Assembly: GCA_004028745.1 (NCBI GenBank) | Contig: RAZP01000056.1 | Coordinates: forward strand, 1 to 62,738 | From: Prosthecochloris sp. | Lineage (GTDB): Bacteria; Bacteroidota; Chlorobiia; Chlorobiales; Chlorobiaceae | DNA length: 62,738 bases | Direction: 5' to 3' | Shown: piece by piece, positions 16,016 to 25,602 of the stretch | How positions within the stretch are numbered: the stretch's first letter is position 1 | Layout of the letters: each line of letters starts with the position of its first letter | Program-made: the position numbers and the translations under genes | Notes under the pieces: generated by a model | What the model was told of the DNA's origin: nothing | Databases searched by the model: none | Seen by the model: the letters and a program-made list of their open reading frames with translations, nothing else

Positions 16016-18880
16016 CTACGGGTGATCCGGTCCGCTGTTTGATAAGCTCTTCAGTTCACGAGCAAGAAATTGTCCGGTGTGCGAGTCAGGGTTTCCTGTT
16101 ATAAGGTCAGGAGGCCCTTCGGCAATGAGCTTTCCTCCCTGGTCTCCCCCTTCCGGTCCGAGGTCGATAATCCAGTCAGCATTCTTGATAATATCGAGGT
16201 TGTGCTCAATAACAATAACGGTGTTGCCCTTGTTTACAAGCCTCTGCAGGACATCAAGCAGGTGCTGGATATCCTGGAAGTGCAGGCCCGTTGTTGGCTC
16301 ATCAAGAATGTAAAGAGTCTTTCCCGTCTGTACTTTTGCAAGTTCCGCAGAGAGTTTGATACGCTGGGCTTCCCCTCCTGAAAGCAGCGGAGATGGCTGG
16401 CCAAGCTTGATATAACCAAGTCCGACGCTCTGCATGGTTGAGAGAATGCGTTTTATGCGGGGGAAGTCGGTAAAGAAATCCTCGGCCTCCTCGACGGTCA
16501 TGTCCAGCACGTCGGCAATGGATTTACCTTTGTACTTCGCCTGAAGGGTTTCCCGGTTATAACGTTTTCCCTTGCAGGTGTCGCATTGTACGTAGACATC
16601 CGGCAAAAAGTTCATTTCAATCTTTTTTGTACCGGCTCCCTGGCAGGTCTCGCAACGTCCTCCCTTGACATTGAAACTGAAGCGCCCTGGTTTGTAACCT
16701 CTTATCTGTGCCTCGGGCAAACGCGCAAAAAAATCCCTGATGAAAGTAAACGCACCGGTATACGTTGCCGGGTTCGAACGAGGTGTCCTGCCGATAGGGG
16801 ACTGGTCTACATTGACCACTTTGTCGATATGTTTGAGTCCCTCAATGGAGTCATAGGGATGGGTCAGCAGTTTCGAACGATAAAAATGCCGGGCGAGAAT
16901 AGGGTACAGCGTTTCATTTATCAGTGTAGATTTCCCCGAGCCGCTGACGCCGGTAACGCAGATAAACGTGCCGAGAGGGAACCGGACATCGATGTTTTTC
17001 AGGTTGTTGCCTTTGCAACCCTTGAGCGCGATAAAGCTGGTTTCCTTGAGTTTTTTCTTGTGTTTTTCCGGGCGAACAACTTCTTCTCCTCTGAGGTATG
17101 CAGCTGTTATGGAGTTTCTGTCCAGTCCTGATGCATGTCCCTGCGCAACGATTTCTCCTCCGTGCTCGCCTGCTCCGGGTCCGAGGTCTATAATCTCATC
17201 TGCCATGAGCATGGTATCTCTGTCATGTTCGACCACGAGAACGGTATTGCCGATATCCCTAAGGTGCTGCAGTGAACCAATGAGCTTGTGGTTGTCGCGC
17301 TGGTGCAGGCCGATGCTTGGTTCGTCCAGCACGTAAAGGACTCCGCTGAGCTGTGAGCCGAGCTGTGAAGCAAGCCTTATTCTTTGGGCTTCGCCGCCCG
17401 AAAGAGTCTGGGAGCTTCGGTTAAGGGTGAGGTAACCAAGCCCCACATTGAGGAGGAATTCAAGGCGCTTGGTTATCTCATGAAGTATCGGAGCAGCAAC
17501 CATGAGGTCTTTATCAACCTGATGAGCGGGCAGGTCGCTGAAGAAATCAAGTGCTGCCTGCAAAGGGAGGGATTCCAGCTCATGTATGTTGAGCCCATTG
17601 ATGATAACATGCAGGCTTTCTTTGCGCAGGCGGGCTCCACCACATTCAGGGCAGGGCTGTTTTATCACGAAACTTTCCGCCCATTCCTTGATTTTGGAAG
17701 AGTTTGAGTTTTTCTGAAGTTCCTCGACATAAGCAACCGCTCCGGGAAAATTCTGTGGATAAACATAATCTTTTCCAGCGTAGCTGTAGGTGACATCGAA
17801 CGTGTCTTTACCCGAACCCTTCAACAGTATACCGAGGGCTTTGGAGGGTATTTCTGCGACCGGCGTGTCCAATGTGAAACGGTACTGTTTTGCAACGGCT
17901 TTCACTACCTGCCAGAGGTTGCGTTTGCCCGGCTTTCCAAACGGTTCGACAGCGCCCTGGTTCAGGGAAAGATTTTTGTCGGGTATCATCAGTTCCGCGG
18001 AAAGATTTTTTATTTCCCCGAGACCGTTGCACAAAGGGCATGCTCCGTAAGGCGAATTGAAGCTGAAATTATTCGGAGCGAGCGTATCAAGAGGGATCGA
18101 GCCGTCTGCATATGCATATTTTGTACTGTAGAAATGTTCCTTTTGCTCACTTTGAAAAGGAGCGCAAATAACAGCCGACTTGTGTTCCGACATACCGATA
18201 GCGAGAGATACCGCCTGTTTCAGCCGCTCCCTTACATTTTCTTGGATGACAAGCCTGTCCACGACAAGTTCGATGGTGTGACTCTTGTACCTCTCAAGCT
18301 GCATGCTTTTTTCCAGCTCACGAAACTCGCCGTCGACACGAACCCTGAGGAATCCTTTTTTTAGAAGCTTTTCGAAGAGTTCGCGGTAATGTCCTTTTCT
18401 GCCGGTAACGAGCGGCGAAAGTATCTGAACTTTTGTTCCTTCCGGCATCGAAAGAATAGCATCGACAATCGAATTTTCAGACTGCTTTTGCAGCATCTGC
18501 CCGGTTCCGGGGTCATACTGTTTGCCTGTTTTTGCGAAAAGAAGACGGATAAAGTCGTGTATTTCGGTAATAGTGCCTACCGTTGAGCGGGGAGAGCGGC
18601 TGGTGCTTTTCTGATCGATGGAAATGACCGGGGAAAGGCCTTCAATCAGGTCGACATCGGGGCGTTCTATATTCCCAATATACTGACGGGCATAAGCCGA
18701 AAGGGTTTCCATAAAACGGCGCTGTCCTTCAGCGTAGATGGTGTCGAACGCCAAGCTTGATTTGCCGGAACCTGAAATTCCGGTAATGACGACGAACTTG
18801 TTGCGCGGGATATCCAGCGAGATGTTCTTGAGGTTGTGAACCCTGGCTCCCCGTATGCTGATGTGACTGAATTCTGACAT
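16016..18880 (-). CDS. uvrA: Excinuclease ABC subunit A
   Basis: The damage-recognition ATPase of nucleotide excision repair, 954 residues as usual. Walker A of the first ABC module is GISGSGKSS (residues ~34-42) and of the second GVSGSGKSTLINETLYP. The ABC signatures LNRSSQTLSGGEAQRIRLAS and SPLLSGGEAQRIKLS are both present. Zinc modules are CPLCNGLG...CPECGGARL and GGRCETCQGAG...VQCDTCKGKRYN. The gene is transcribed away from the Fur-family gene across a 255-bp gap. I found no LexA-type box by eye. Confidence 0.98.
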   Translation of the reverse strand: MSEFSHISIRGARVHNLKNISLDIPRNKFVVITGISGSGKSSLAFDTIYAEGQRRFMETLSAYARQYIGNIERPDVDLIEGLSPVISIDQKSTSRSPRSTVGTITEIHDFIRLLFAKTGKQYDPGTGQMLQKQSENSIVDAILSMPEGTKVQILSPLVTGRKGHYRELFEKLLKKGFLRVRVDGEFRELEKSMQLERYKSHTIELVVDRLVIQENVRERLKQAVSLAIGMSEHKSAVICAPFQSEQKEHFYSTKYAYADGSIPLDTLAPNNFSFNSPYGACPLCNGLGEIKNLSAELMIPDKNLSLNQGAVEPFGKPGKRNLWQVVKAVAKQYRFTLDTPVAEIPSKALGILLKGSGKDTFDVTYSYAGKDYVYPQNFPGAVAYVEELQKNSNSSKIKEWAESFVIKQPCPECGGARLRKESLHVIINGLNIHELESLPLQAALDFFSDLPAHQVDKDLMVAAPILHEITKRLEFLLNVGLGYLTLNRSSQTLSGGEAQRIRLASQLGSQLSGVLYVLDEPSIGLHQRDNHKLIGSLQHLRDIGNTVLVVEHDRDTMLMADEIIDLGPGAGEHGGEIVAQGHASGLDRNSITAAYLRGEEVVRPEKHKKKLKETSFIALKGCKGNNLKNIDVRFPLGTFICVTGVSGSGKSTLINETLYPILARHFYRSKLLTHPYDSIEGLKHIDKVVNVDQSPIGRTPRSNPATYTGAFTFIRDFFARLPEAQIRGYKPGRFSFNVKGGRCETCQGAGTKKIEMNFLPDVYVQCDTCKGKRYNRETLQAKYKGKSIADVLDMTVEEAEDFFTDFPRIKRILSTMQSVGLGYIKLGQPSPLLSGGEAQRIKLSAELAKVQTGKTLYILDEPTTGLHFQDIQHLLDVLQRLVNKGNTVIVIEHNLDIIKNADWIIDLGPEGGDQGGKLIAEGPPDLITGNPDSHTGQFLARELKSLSNSGPDHP

Positions 18881-19135
18881 GGCCGCTTTGATGCACGATG
18901 CAAGAGGAGCTATATATCAAATCCTGTGCAACAAAGCAAGGCTGGAAGGGGATTGTAAACGGGCAGGGGGAAACGTGGTTTAAAGTTGATGATGATCAGA
19001 ACGGTTGACAGGAAACAAGCTCTGGTATTTTCTCTTATGTAAGATTTATTCTTTTTTACTTTTTTTTGTTACTTTTTAAAAAGATATGAATTGTCCGGTT
19101 TGTAGAGGGGCCGGTAAATATTTTGGTATGTGGTT

Positions 19136-19615
19136 ATGAACGAGGAGTACACAGCAGGGCTTGTTGAGCAATTTATACAGCGCTGCAGAAAGCACGGTTT
19201 GAAGGTGACACCCCAGCGGCTGGCGATTTACAGGAAACTGCTTGCATCATCCGAGCATCCTTCAGCTGATGGTGTGTATAAAAAAATGGTTCAGGAATAT
19301 CCGACGATATCGTTCGACACCGTAAACAGGACACTTCTGACGTTTGCCGATATCGGTGTTATTGAAACCGTGGAGTCCCATTCCGGAGTACGGCGCTACG
19401 ACACTGACATTGCGCCGCATCATCATCTGCATTGTATCGTGTGTGGTGATATTATTGATTTTTGCGACAGGGACCTCGATGCGGTCAAGGTGCCGGAAAG
19501 GATTGCAAGGGAGTTTACTGTTCTGGGAAAACGGGTGAGTATCAGAGGTATCTGCCGTAAATGCGCAGCGAGGTCTGCTCAGAATCGTGAACAGGAACCA
19601 GCAGCTCACCGCTGA
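19136..19615 (+). CDS. Fur-family regulator (PerR-like)
   Basis: A 159-residue metal-dependent repressor. The N-terminal winged helix contains LKVTPQRLAIYRKLL and SFDTVNRTLLTFADIGVI. The dimerisation/metal domain has PHHHLHCIVCGDIIDF with the first zinc CxxC and CRKC near the end for the second. The peroxide-sensing PerR branch is favoured because a peroxiredoxin gene follows convergently, with a Fur-type 19-bp palindrome in its promoter; Fur itself cannot be ruled out from sequence. I took the ATG at 19136; a GTG six bases earlier is possible. Confidence 0.85.
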   Translation: MNEEYTAGLVEQFIQRCRKHGLKVTPQRLAIYRKLLASSEHPSADGVYKKMVQEYPTISFDTVNRTLLTFADIGVIETVESHSGVRRYDTDIAPHHHLHCIVCGDIIDFCDRDLDAVKVPERIAREFTVLGKRVSIRGICRKCAARSAQNREQEPAAHR

Positions 19616-19649
19616 TCCGGTTATTATCGACGTTTTTTCCATAGGATAG

Positions 19650-19682
19650 CAAAAGACCCTCAAATCATTGAGGGCCTTTTGT
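19650..19682. terminator. Bidirectional terminator
   Basis: The stem AAAAGACCCTCAA / TTGAGGGCCTTTT has a 4-nt loop (ATCA) and A and T flanks. It separates the convergent Fur-family and peroxiredoxin genes. Confidence 0.85.
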
Positions 19683-19703
19683 TTTGTATGCGTAAAAAGG
19701 TAC

Positions 19704-20378
19704 TCACTTGTCAAGATTTTTGTGGCAGAACCACCAGTCATAGCATTCGTACTGCTCAGGGCGCTTCTTGGCATCTTCGACGTTGTTGGCCGGAGGAATG
19801 ATAACGCGATCTTTCAACAACGCATTGTTCGGCCAGTCCGCAGGCGTGGCGACCTTGTTATTATCGGATGTCTGCAGGGCCTTGACCGCACGGAGAATTT
19901 CATCCATGTTTCTGCCGATTTCCTGCGGATAGTAGAGGACAAGCCGGACCTTTCCTTCAGGGTCTCCGATGAAGACGGCGCGAACTGTATTGGTCCCTTT
20001 CCCCGGATGCAGCATGCCAAGCCGGTTTGCGATACGGTCATTGGCGGCAATGATCGGGAATGTTATATCGATGTCAAGGTTCTCCTTGATCCATTCAACC
20101 CACTTGATGTGAGAGAATACCTGATCGACACTCATACCGATCAGTTTACAGCCGATTTTCTCAAACTCTTCGTTTCTTTGCTGGAAGGCGACAAACTCGG
20201 TTGTGCATACCGGAGTATAATCAGCGGGATGACTGAAAAGTACGAACCATGATCCTTGGAGGTCGCCGGGAATACTCATAGGGCCATGAGTTGTCTGTAC
20301 GTTGAGTTCCGGGAAGTCGTCGCCAAGCAGCGGCATGGACATTTCAAAATACATTTCATCGTCAAATTGGTTTGACAT
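19704..20378 (-). CDS. Peroxiredoxin (Prx6 / 1-Cys type)
   Basis: A 224-residue cytoplasmic thiol peroxidase that reduces hydrogen peroxide and organic peroxides. The peroxidatic site is SHPADYTPVCTTEF (C58). The long C-terminal arm (WPNNALLKDRVIIPP ... YDWWFCHK) is typical of the Prx6 subgroup in anaerobes and archaea. Further cysteines are present (GCKL, ECYDWWFC), so a resolving cysteine is possible. The ATG has a strong AAGGAGA eight bases upstream. A perfect 7-5-7 palindrome about 95 bp upstream suggests control by the adjacent Fur/PerR-like protein. Confidence 0.95.
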   Translation of the reverse strand: MSNQFDDEMYFEMSMPLLGDDFPELNVQTTHGPMSIPGDLQGSWFVLFSHPADYTPVCTTEFVAFQQRNEEFEKIGCKLIGMSVDQVFSHIKWVEWIKENLDIDITFPIIAANDRIANRLGMLHPGKGTNTVRAVFIGDPEGKVRLVLYYPQEIGRNMDEILRAVKALQTSDNNKVATPADWPNNALLKDRVIIPPANNVEDAKKRPEQYECYDWWFCHKNLDK

Positions 20379-20749
20379 GATTGTTTCTCCTTGTTTTCGT
20401 TCAGGTTGATATTCTATTCTATTTGTAAGCTCACTGCTTGAATATATGTTTTTTTTGACATAATCAATAATTATTCTTAAATAATAAGAATTCTTTTTTG
20501 TATCAAATCTCTACTCAATAGCATAACAGTCTTTATGTACAGTTGTCAGCGGCACTCAGGAGCACACCGATACCTGTTGCTGTTCTGAAGTCTTTTGATG
20601 CATGATGCATCATGATCAATGTGTCGAGAGGTGGTGCTGGGAGATCAAGGCGGTAGAAGTATTGTTTTATTTTTTAAATAATCTTGAGTTATATTGACAT
20701 ATAGTTGATAAATAGGTAAAGCATTTACTAACCTCATTCCTATACACGT
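20379..20749. other. Divergent intergenic region
   Basis: This 371 bp between the peroxiredoxin and a small lipoprotein gene holds the 20473 operator-like palindrome and a second perfect 14-bp palindrome, CATGATGCATCATG, at 20601-20614. A TTGACA at 20694 could serve as the -35 of the rightward gene. I see no other gene. Confidence 0.45.
20473..20491. promoter_or_regulatory. Fur/PerR-type operator candidate
   Basis: ATTCTTA-AATAA-TAAGAAT is a perfect 7-5-7 palindrome of 19 bp. Length and A/T-rich half-sites match Fur/PerR boxes. It lies upstream of the peroxiredoxin gene, next to the gene for a Fur-family regulator. Confidence 0.5.
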
Positions 20750-20977
20750 ATGTCTATAAAAGTAAACAAACTTCCTGGGTTGCTGATGTTACTGGCTATC
20801 CCTCTTTTTATGACTGCTTGTGATAAAGATGACGAGGAAAAGCGAAATCCTACATGCCCGAGTGCCTCCGGCTTGCAGAAAGGAAGCCAAAACTTGGTGG
20901 ATAATGCCTGGTCTGAAGCTCGAATCGGTTATCGGGGGATTACCCTTTCAATTGCCAATACCGGTGATCGTTCCTGA
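20750..20977 (+). CDS. Small hypothetical lipoprotein
   Basis: A 75-residue predicted protein whose first 24 residues form a lipoprotein signal peptide ending in lipobox FMTAC, followed by a charged DKDDEEKR stretch. Export to the periplasm and lipid anchoring are inferred. No family is recognised. A TTGACA lies ~50 bp upstream and a strong terminator 55 bp downstream, which supports a real short transcript; no Shine-Dalgarno sequence is evident. Codon use is ordinary. It may also be the remnant of a longer lipoprotein gene. Confidence 0.5.
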   Translation: MSIKVNKLPGLLMLLAIPLFMTACDKDDEEKRNPTCPSASGLQKGSQNLVDNAWSEARIGYRGITLSIANTGDRS

Positions 20978-21031
20978 GGGGTAAAGCTGAGGTTGTTTTC
21001 ACACTAAGAATTAAACAATAGAAGTAGTGCT

Positions 21032-21068
21032 ACGGTGCCATGGTTTTCCATGGCACCGTTTTTTTTAC
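21032..21068. terminator. Rho-independent terminator
   Basis: The perfect 12-bp stem ACGGTGCCATGG / CCATGGCACCGT with a TTTT loop is followed by a T tract. It ends the small lipoprotein transcript and abuts the ppdK stop. Confidence 0.85.
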
Positions 21069-21071
21069 CGT

Positions 21072-23822
21072 TCAAGAACTCAATGCTGCCCTGGCAGCTG
21101 CCAATCTTGCAACGGGTATCCTGAACGGACTGCAGGATACATAGTTCAGTCCGATGGCATTGCAAAATTCAATGGTTACAGGATCGCCTCCGTGTTCCCC
21201 GCAGATACCCAGCTTGAGATCCTTTTGGACGGCCCGTCCTTCTTTGGCGGAAAGCTTTACCAGATGCCCAACCCCTTCGATATCGATAGATTCAAAAGGG
21301 TTGCGTGCAAAAATATCGAGATCCTGATAAGCCGGCAGGTACTGACCTGCGTCGTCCCGGCTCATGCCCAGCCCCATTTGGGTGAGATCGTTTGTGCCGT
21401 AGCTGAAAAAATCCGCAGCTTTTGCAATTTCTCCCGAGGTTACCGCAGCCCGCGGCACCTCGATCATGGTGCCGACAAGGTACCCGACACCGGTTTCCTG
21501 TTCAGCCATCACCCTGCGGGCGGTTTTATGAATAATTTCGCCGGTTATTTCGAGTTCTTTGACGGTTCCCACCAGCGGAACCATGATTTCAGGAATGATA
21601 TCGTCTCCCTCCTTTTTAATCATGCATGCAGCTTCGATAATCGCTCGCACCTGCATTGCAGGGATATCAGGATGAATGATTCCCAGGCGGCATCCGCGGA
21701 GGCCGAGCATGGGATTGGCTTCATGGAGGTACTCGATACGCTGTTTGACCTCATGAAACGGTTTGCCGATTTTTTCTGCAAGCTCGGATATTTCCTCCTC
21801 CGCTTTCGGCAGAAATTCATGCAGAGGGGGGTCAAGAAGCCTTATTGTAACCGGACGCGACCCCATTGCTTTGAACAGCCCGTAAAAGTCTTCACGCTGG
21901 AAAGGCAGGAGCTTTTCAAGCGCAGCCTGCCTGCCGGACATATCTTCTGCAAGAATCATCTCACGCATAGCGTCAATGCGGTCTCCACCGAAAAACATGT
22001 GTTCAGTTCTGCACAAACCAATCCCTTCGGCGCCCAGTGTTACGGCAAGCTCAGCTTGGTCAGGCTGGTCAGCGTTTGCTCTTACCTGCAATTTGCGGTA
22101 TTTGTCGGCCCATTGCATGAACTGATCGAATATTTGCCACACAGGGGCTTTTTCCGGACTGAGGGTTTTGTCCGCAAGTACTTCTATGACTTCCGAATGT
22201 CGTGTCTTTATAGTCCCTGAAATGACTTCTCCTGTTGTGCCGTCCAGCGACAGTGCATCACCTTCATGCAGAACGGTGTCATGACCATTGATCCTAAGTA
22301 TTCCCCGGCCATAATCAATGTCAAGCGCACCGCAGCCCGCTACACAGACCTTGCCCATCTGGCGCGCCACAAGGGCTGCATGGGAGGTCATGCCGCCGCG
22401 CTCGGTAAGAATACCCTCGGCAATGGACATGCCCTTGATATCTTCAGGGGAGGTTTCAATTCTGACGAGAATCACCTGTTCTCCCCGGTCTTTTGCGTTT
22501 TGGGCGTCAGCTGCGTTGAAGTAGATGTTCCCGGTTGCCGCACCGGGCCCGGCGTTGAGACCCTTTGCCAACAGTCTTCCTTCATCAACGGCTTGCTGTT
22601 TTTGCCGGAGATCAAACACGGGACGCAACAGCTGATTAAGCTGCTCGGGTTCGATGCGCAAAAGAGCCTCCTTTTCATCGATCAATCCTTCTTTGCACAT
22701 ATCGTAAGCAATCCTGATTGCGGCCAGCCCGGTTCTTTTGCCGACACGGCACTGCAGCATAAAGAGTTTACCGTTTTCTATAGTGAACTCGATATCCATC
22801 ATGTCACGATAATGCTGTTCGAGCCGTATACGGATATTGTCAAGCTGACTGTATATTTCCGGGTTTTCCTCTTTAAGACGGCTTATTTTCAGTGGTGTTC
22901 TTGTTCCGGCGACGACATCCTCGCCTTGGGCGTTCATCAGATACTCTCCATAAAAGACATTTTCTCCGGTCGCGGCGTCTCTGGTGAACGCAACGCCGGT
23001 TCCGGATCTGTCTCCCATGTTGCCGAAAACCATCGCCTGAACGTTGCATGCAGTTCCCCAGTAGCCGGGTATGTGGTTCAGTTTTCTGTAAACAATGGCT
23101 CGTTCGTTGTTCCAGCTTCCAAATACCGCACTGATTGCCCCTCGCAGCTGTTCCAGAGGGTCTTCAGGAAAACCTTTGCCTGTATGATCTTTTATTGCAG
23201 CCTTGTAAGTCGAAACAATATGTTTCAAGTCCTCCGTATCCAGTTCTGTGTCGAGTTGCTTGCCAATCTCTTGTTTTCTTTTTTCCAGAATCTCTTCAAA
23301 CGGATCTTTCTGCTTGCTGTCCGCAGGCTTGAGGCCGAGAACAACATCTCCGTACATCTGGACAAAGCGCCGGTAACAATCCCAGGCAAATCGCGGATTA
23401 CCTGATTGTTTTGCCAGCCCTTCAACACTCTTGTCATTAAGCCCGAGGTTGAGGATGGTATCCATCATTCCCGGCATGGATGCTCTTGACCCTGAACGCA
23501 CGGAGAGCAGAAGGGGACTTTCTGCATCGCCGAACTTTTTGCCGAGCAAATCTTCAACTTTTTTCAAAGCATCGGGGATGTGCTCGTCAAACAATCCTTC
23601 AGGATAAGTTCTCTGGTTATCGTAGTAGTAGGTGCAAACCTCCGTGGATATTGTAAACCCGGGAGGAACCGGAAGACCGATGTTTGCCATTTCAGCAAGG
23701 TTTGCGCCTTTGCCCCCCAAGAGGTTTTTCATTGAGGCATCGCCGTCAGCGGTACCACCGGCAAAGCTGTAGATATACTGTTTATCAGAGGCTGGAGAGG
23801 ATTTTTTTTTGAGATCAGGCAT
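21072..23822 (-). CDS. ppdK: Pyruvate, phosphate dikinase
   Basis: A 916-residue cytoplasmic enzyme that interconverts pyruvate + ATP + Pi and phosphoenolpyruvate + AMP + PPi. In reverse-TCA autotrophs it makes PEP from newly fixed pyruvate. Domains in order: ATP-grasp nucleotide domain (~1-340, with LLGGKGANLAEMANIGLPVP at its start), phosphohistidine swivel domain (GGMTSHAALVARQMGKVCV, catalytic His), and PEP/pyruvate barrel ending with LGICGEHGGDP (catalytic Cys). RTEHMFF and GTNDLTQM are also present. Length is normal. It is transcribed divergently from the orphan ABC permease. Confidence 0.97.
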   Translation of the reverse strand: MPDLKKKSSPASDKQYIYSFAGGTADGDASMKNLLGGKGANLAEMANIGLPVPPGFTISTEVCTYYYDNQRTYPEGLFDEHIPDALKKVEDLLGKKFGDAESPLLLSVRSGSRASMPGMMDTILNLGLNDKSVEGLAKQSGNPRFAWDCYRRFVQMYGDVVLGLKPADSKQKDPFEEILEKRKQEIGKQLDTELDTEDLKHIVSTYKAAIKDHTGKGFPEDPLEQLRGAISAVFGSWNNERAIVYRKLNHIPGYWGTACNVQAMVFGNMGDRSGTGVAFTRDAATGENVFYGEYLMNAQGEDVVAGTRTPLKISRLKEENPEIYSQLDNIRIRLEQHYRDMMDIEFTIENGKLFMLQCRVGKRTGLAAIRIAYDMCKEGLIDEKEALLRIEPEQLNQLLRPVFDLRQKQQAVDEGRLLAKGLNAGPGAATGNIYFNAADAQNAKDRGEQVILVRIETSPEDIKGMSIAEGILTERGGMTSHAALVARQMGKVCVAGCGALDIDYGRGILRINGHDTVLHEGDALSLDGTTGEVISGTIKTRHSEVIEVLADKTLSPEKAPVWQIFDQFMQWADKYRKLQVRANADQPDQAELAVTLGAEGIGLCRTEHMFFGGDRIDAMREMILAEDMSGRQAALEKLLPFQREDFYGLFKAMGSRPVTIRLLDPPLHEFLPKAEEEISELAEKIGKPFHEVKQRIEYLHEANPMLGLRGCRLGIIHPDIPAMQVRAIIEAACMIKKEGDDIIPEIMVPLVGTVKELEITGEIIHKTARRVMAEQETGVGYLVGTMIEVPRAAVTSGEIAKAADFFSYGTNDLTQMGLGMSRDDAGQYLPAYQDLDIFARNPFESIDIEGVGHLVKLSAKEGRAVQKDLKLGICGEHGGDPVTIEFCNAIGLNYVSCSPFRIPVARLAAARAALSS

Positions 23823-23970
23823 GTTTTTATGTGGGAAAATGAATGTAATTCGGAAACAAAATTTGTGTCGAGAAAATGGAGTTGTTTATTTATGTCTAAC
23901 CAATGTAACAAAAAAACGATGTTCCGGTAGAGGTGCTAAAAGTTTTAGATGCTCTTAACAGTTATTTAAC

Positions 23971-24837
23971 ATGGAAGCTGAGCTGATACTTTTTCTCTTT
24001 CAGGTGTTGCGTATCTCGGTGCCCTATGTCCTTACGTCTGTTGGTGCTGTTTTTTCCGAAAGGGGAGGCGTCATCAATCTTGCTCTCGAAGGACTGATCC
24101 TTGCCGGTGCGTTTGGTGCCGCTATAGGTCAGCACTTTTCCGGTTCCGCCGCCATTGGTATTTTGACGGGCATTCTTTGTGGCCTTATGGTTGCATTCCT
24201 GCACGCTCTCGTTACGGTTACCCTGAAAGCGGACCAAATTGTAACAGGTATCGCTATCAATATACTGGTCATGGGGGCAACCCGTTTCGGATTAAGCATG
24301 CTTTTCGGAAGTTCGATGAATTCGGAGCGCATCGATGGTCTTGAGGTCTCGAATGTTTTGTTTGATCCGATATTTTTGATTGCTGTTGCTGCCGTCGTTA
24401 TCGGGCATTTGGTTCTCTTTAAAACGCCGTATGGGCTCAGGCTTCGTTCCACCGGGGAATGTGCTGAGGCGGTGGATGCTGCGGGAATACGAGTCGGCCT
24501 GATGCGCTATTCCGGAGTGTTGATTTCCGGAGTGCTTGCGGCTCTTGCCGGTGTTTTCCTTGCCTTTCAGCAACACAGTTTTACTGACAACATGTCCGCC
24601 GGAAGGGGGTATATTGCTCTTGCGGCAATGATTATAGGAAAGTGGACTCCGATAGGAGCTGCCTTGGCAAGCTTTCTGTTTGCCGGTGCCGAATCTCTCG
24701 AGATGTGGCTGCAGACGGGTTTGATTCCTTCACAGCTTATCCAGGCATTGCCCTATGTGGCTACACTTCTTGTACTTGCCGGTTTTGTTGGCAAATCACG
24801 GGCACCCCGTGAAGTTGGAGTGCCGTATGAGAAATGA
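23971..24837 (+). CDS. Nucleoside/simple-sugar type ABC transporter permease
   Basis: A 288-residue membrane protein with about eight to nine helices, from the BPD_transp_2 family used by BMP-dependent nucleoside importers (YufQ/NupC-like second permease). Characteristic parts are VFSERGGVINLALEG near residue 27 and TPYGLRLRSTGECAEAVDAAG (partly given), the coupling loop that contacts the ATPase. Genes for the first permease, ATPase and binding lipoprotein are normally adjacent but are absent here; ppdK is on the opposite strand and elbB follows convergently. The partners must be encoded elsewhere or the system is incomplete. Confidence 0.85.
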   Translation: MEAELILFLFQVLRISVPYVLTSVGAVFSERGGVINLALEGLILAGAFGAAIGQHFSGSAAIGILTGILCGLMVAFLHALVTVTLKADQIVTGIAINILVMGATRFGLSMLFGSSMNSERIDGLEVSNVLFDPIFLIAVAAVVIGHLVLFKTPYGLRLRSTGECAEAVDAAGIRVGLMRYSGVLISGVLAALAGVFLAFQQHSFTDNMSAGRGYIALAAMIIGKWTPIGAALASFLFAGAESLEMWLQTGLIPSQLIQALPYVATLLVLAGFVGKSRAPREVGVPYEK

Positions 24838-24927
24838 GAATCAAGTCAAAAGAATCAAGTCAAAAGGCAAAGGGCAAAAGTCAAAAGGATTAACTCGTCA
24901 CCTGTCACTTGTTACTCGTCACTTCTA

Positions 24928-25584
24928 TCAGGCTAACGCAATCACCGCATTGACCAGCTTTTCAATGCCTTTTGCCACGTCCTTGATGGTTGGTCCAAGC
25001 ATGTAAGCCGGAGTACTTATCACTTTCCCGTCGTTACTGGCGTGAATGTTATAAACCTGGCAGTTTACATGCGTTGCCCCTACGGCTTCGATGTTTGCCG
25101 CACTCCCGGCATCGGTTCCGATGGTTACTTCGACGTTTTCTTTGCCGAGTACTTTTGCTGCAATGACTGGAGATATGCAGATAAAGCCTAAAGGTTTTCT
25201 TGCCTCATAGAAAGAGCGGACAGCATCTGCAACTTCAGGAAGCACTGTAAATTCCGTGCCCTTAAAGGCATAATCCGAAAGGTTTTTCGCTGCGCCGAAC
25301 CCTCCGGGAAGAATCAAGGCGTCCAGGTCGAGTGAGTCGATATCTTTCAGATTTTTTATGTCCCCTCGGGCGATACGGGCTGATTCTACAAGCACGTTGC
25401 GTGTCTCGCCTTTCATCTCTTCACCGCTCGCATGATTGATAACATGATGCTGATTGATATCAGGGGCAATGCACACCGCCTGTGCACCGGCAACGTCAAT
25501 GGCAAGGAGCGTCAGGACAGCCTCATGGATTTCCGATCCATCCATTACTCCGCAGCCTGAAAGAAGTACGCCTATTTTTTTCAT
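24928..25584 (-). CDS. elbB: Glyoxalase ElbB (DJ-1/PfpI superfamily)
   Basis: A 218-residue cytoplasmic protein related to E. coli ElbB, once linked to lycopene yield and shown to have glyoxalase activity. Signatures are MKKIGVLLSGCGVMDGSEIHE at the start (partly given), LILPGGFGAAKNLSDYAFKG, and GFICISPVIAAKVLG, where C is the expected nucleophile. The C-terminal STPAYMLGP motif fits. The ATG is at 25584. Separate evidence would be needed for any role in carotenoid or isoprenoid supply in this phototroph-like background. Confidence 0.93.
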   Translation of the reverse strand: MKKIGVLLSGCGVMDGSEIHEAVLTLLAIDVAGAQAVCIAPDINQHHVINHASGEEMKGETRNVLVESARIARGDIKNLKDIDSLDLDALILPGGFGAAKNLSDYAFKGTEFTVLPEVADAVRSFYEARKPLGFICISPVIAAKVLGKENVEVTIGTDAGSAANIEAVGATHVNCQVYNIHASNDGKVISTPAYMLGPTIKDVAKGIEKLVNAVIALA

Positions 25585-25602
25585 GGTTGTTCGGGTTTCG
25601 AT

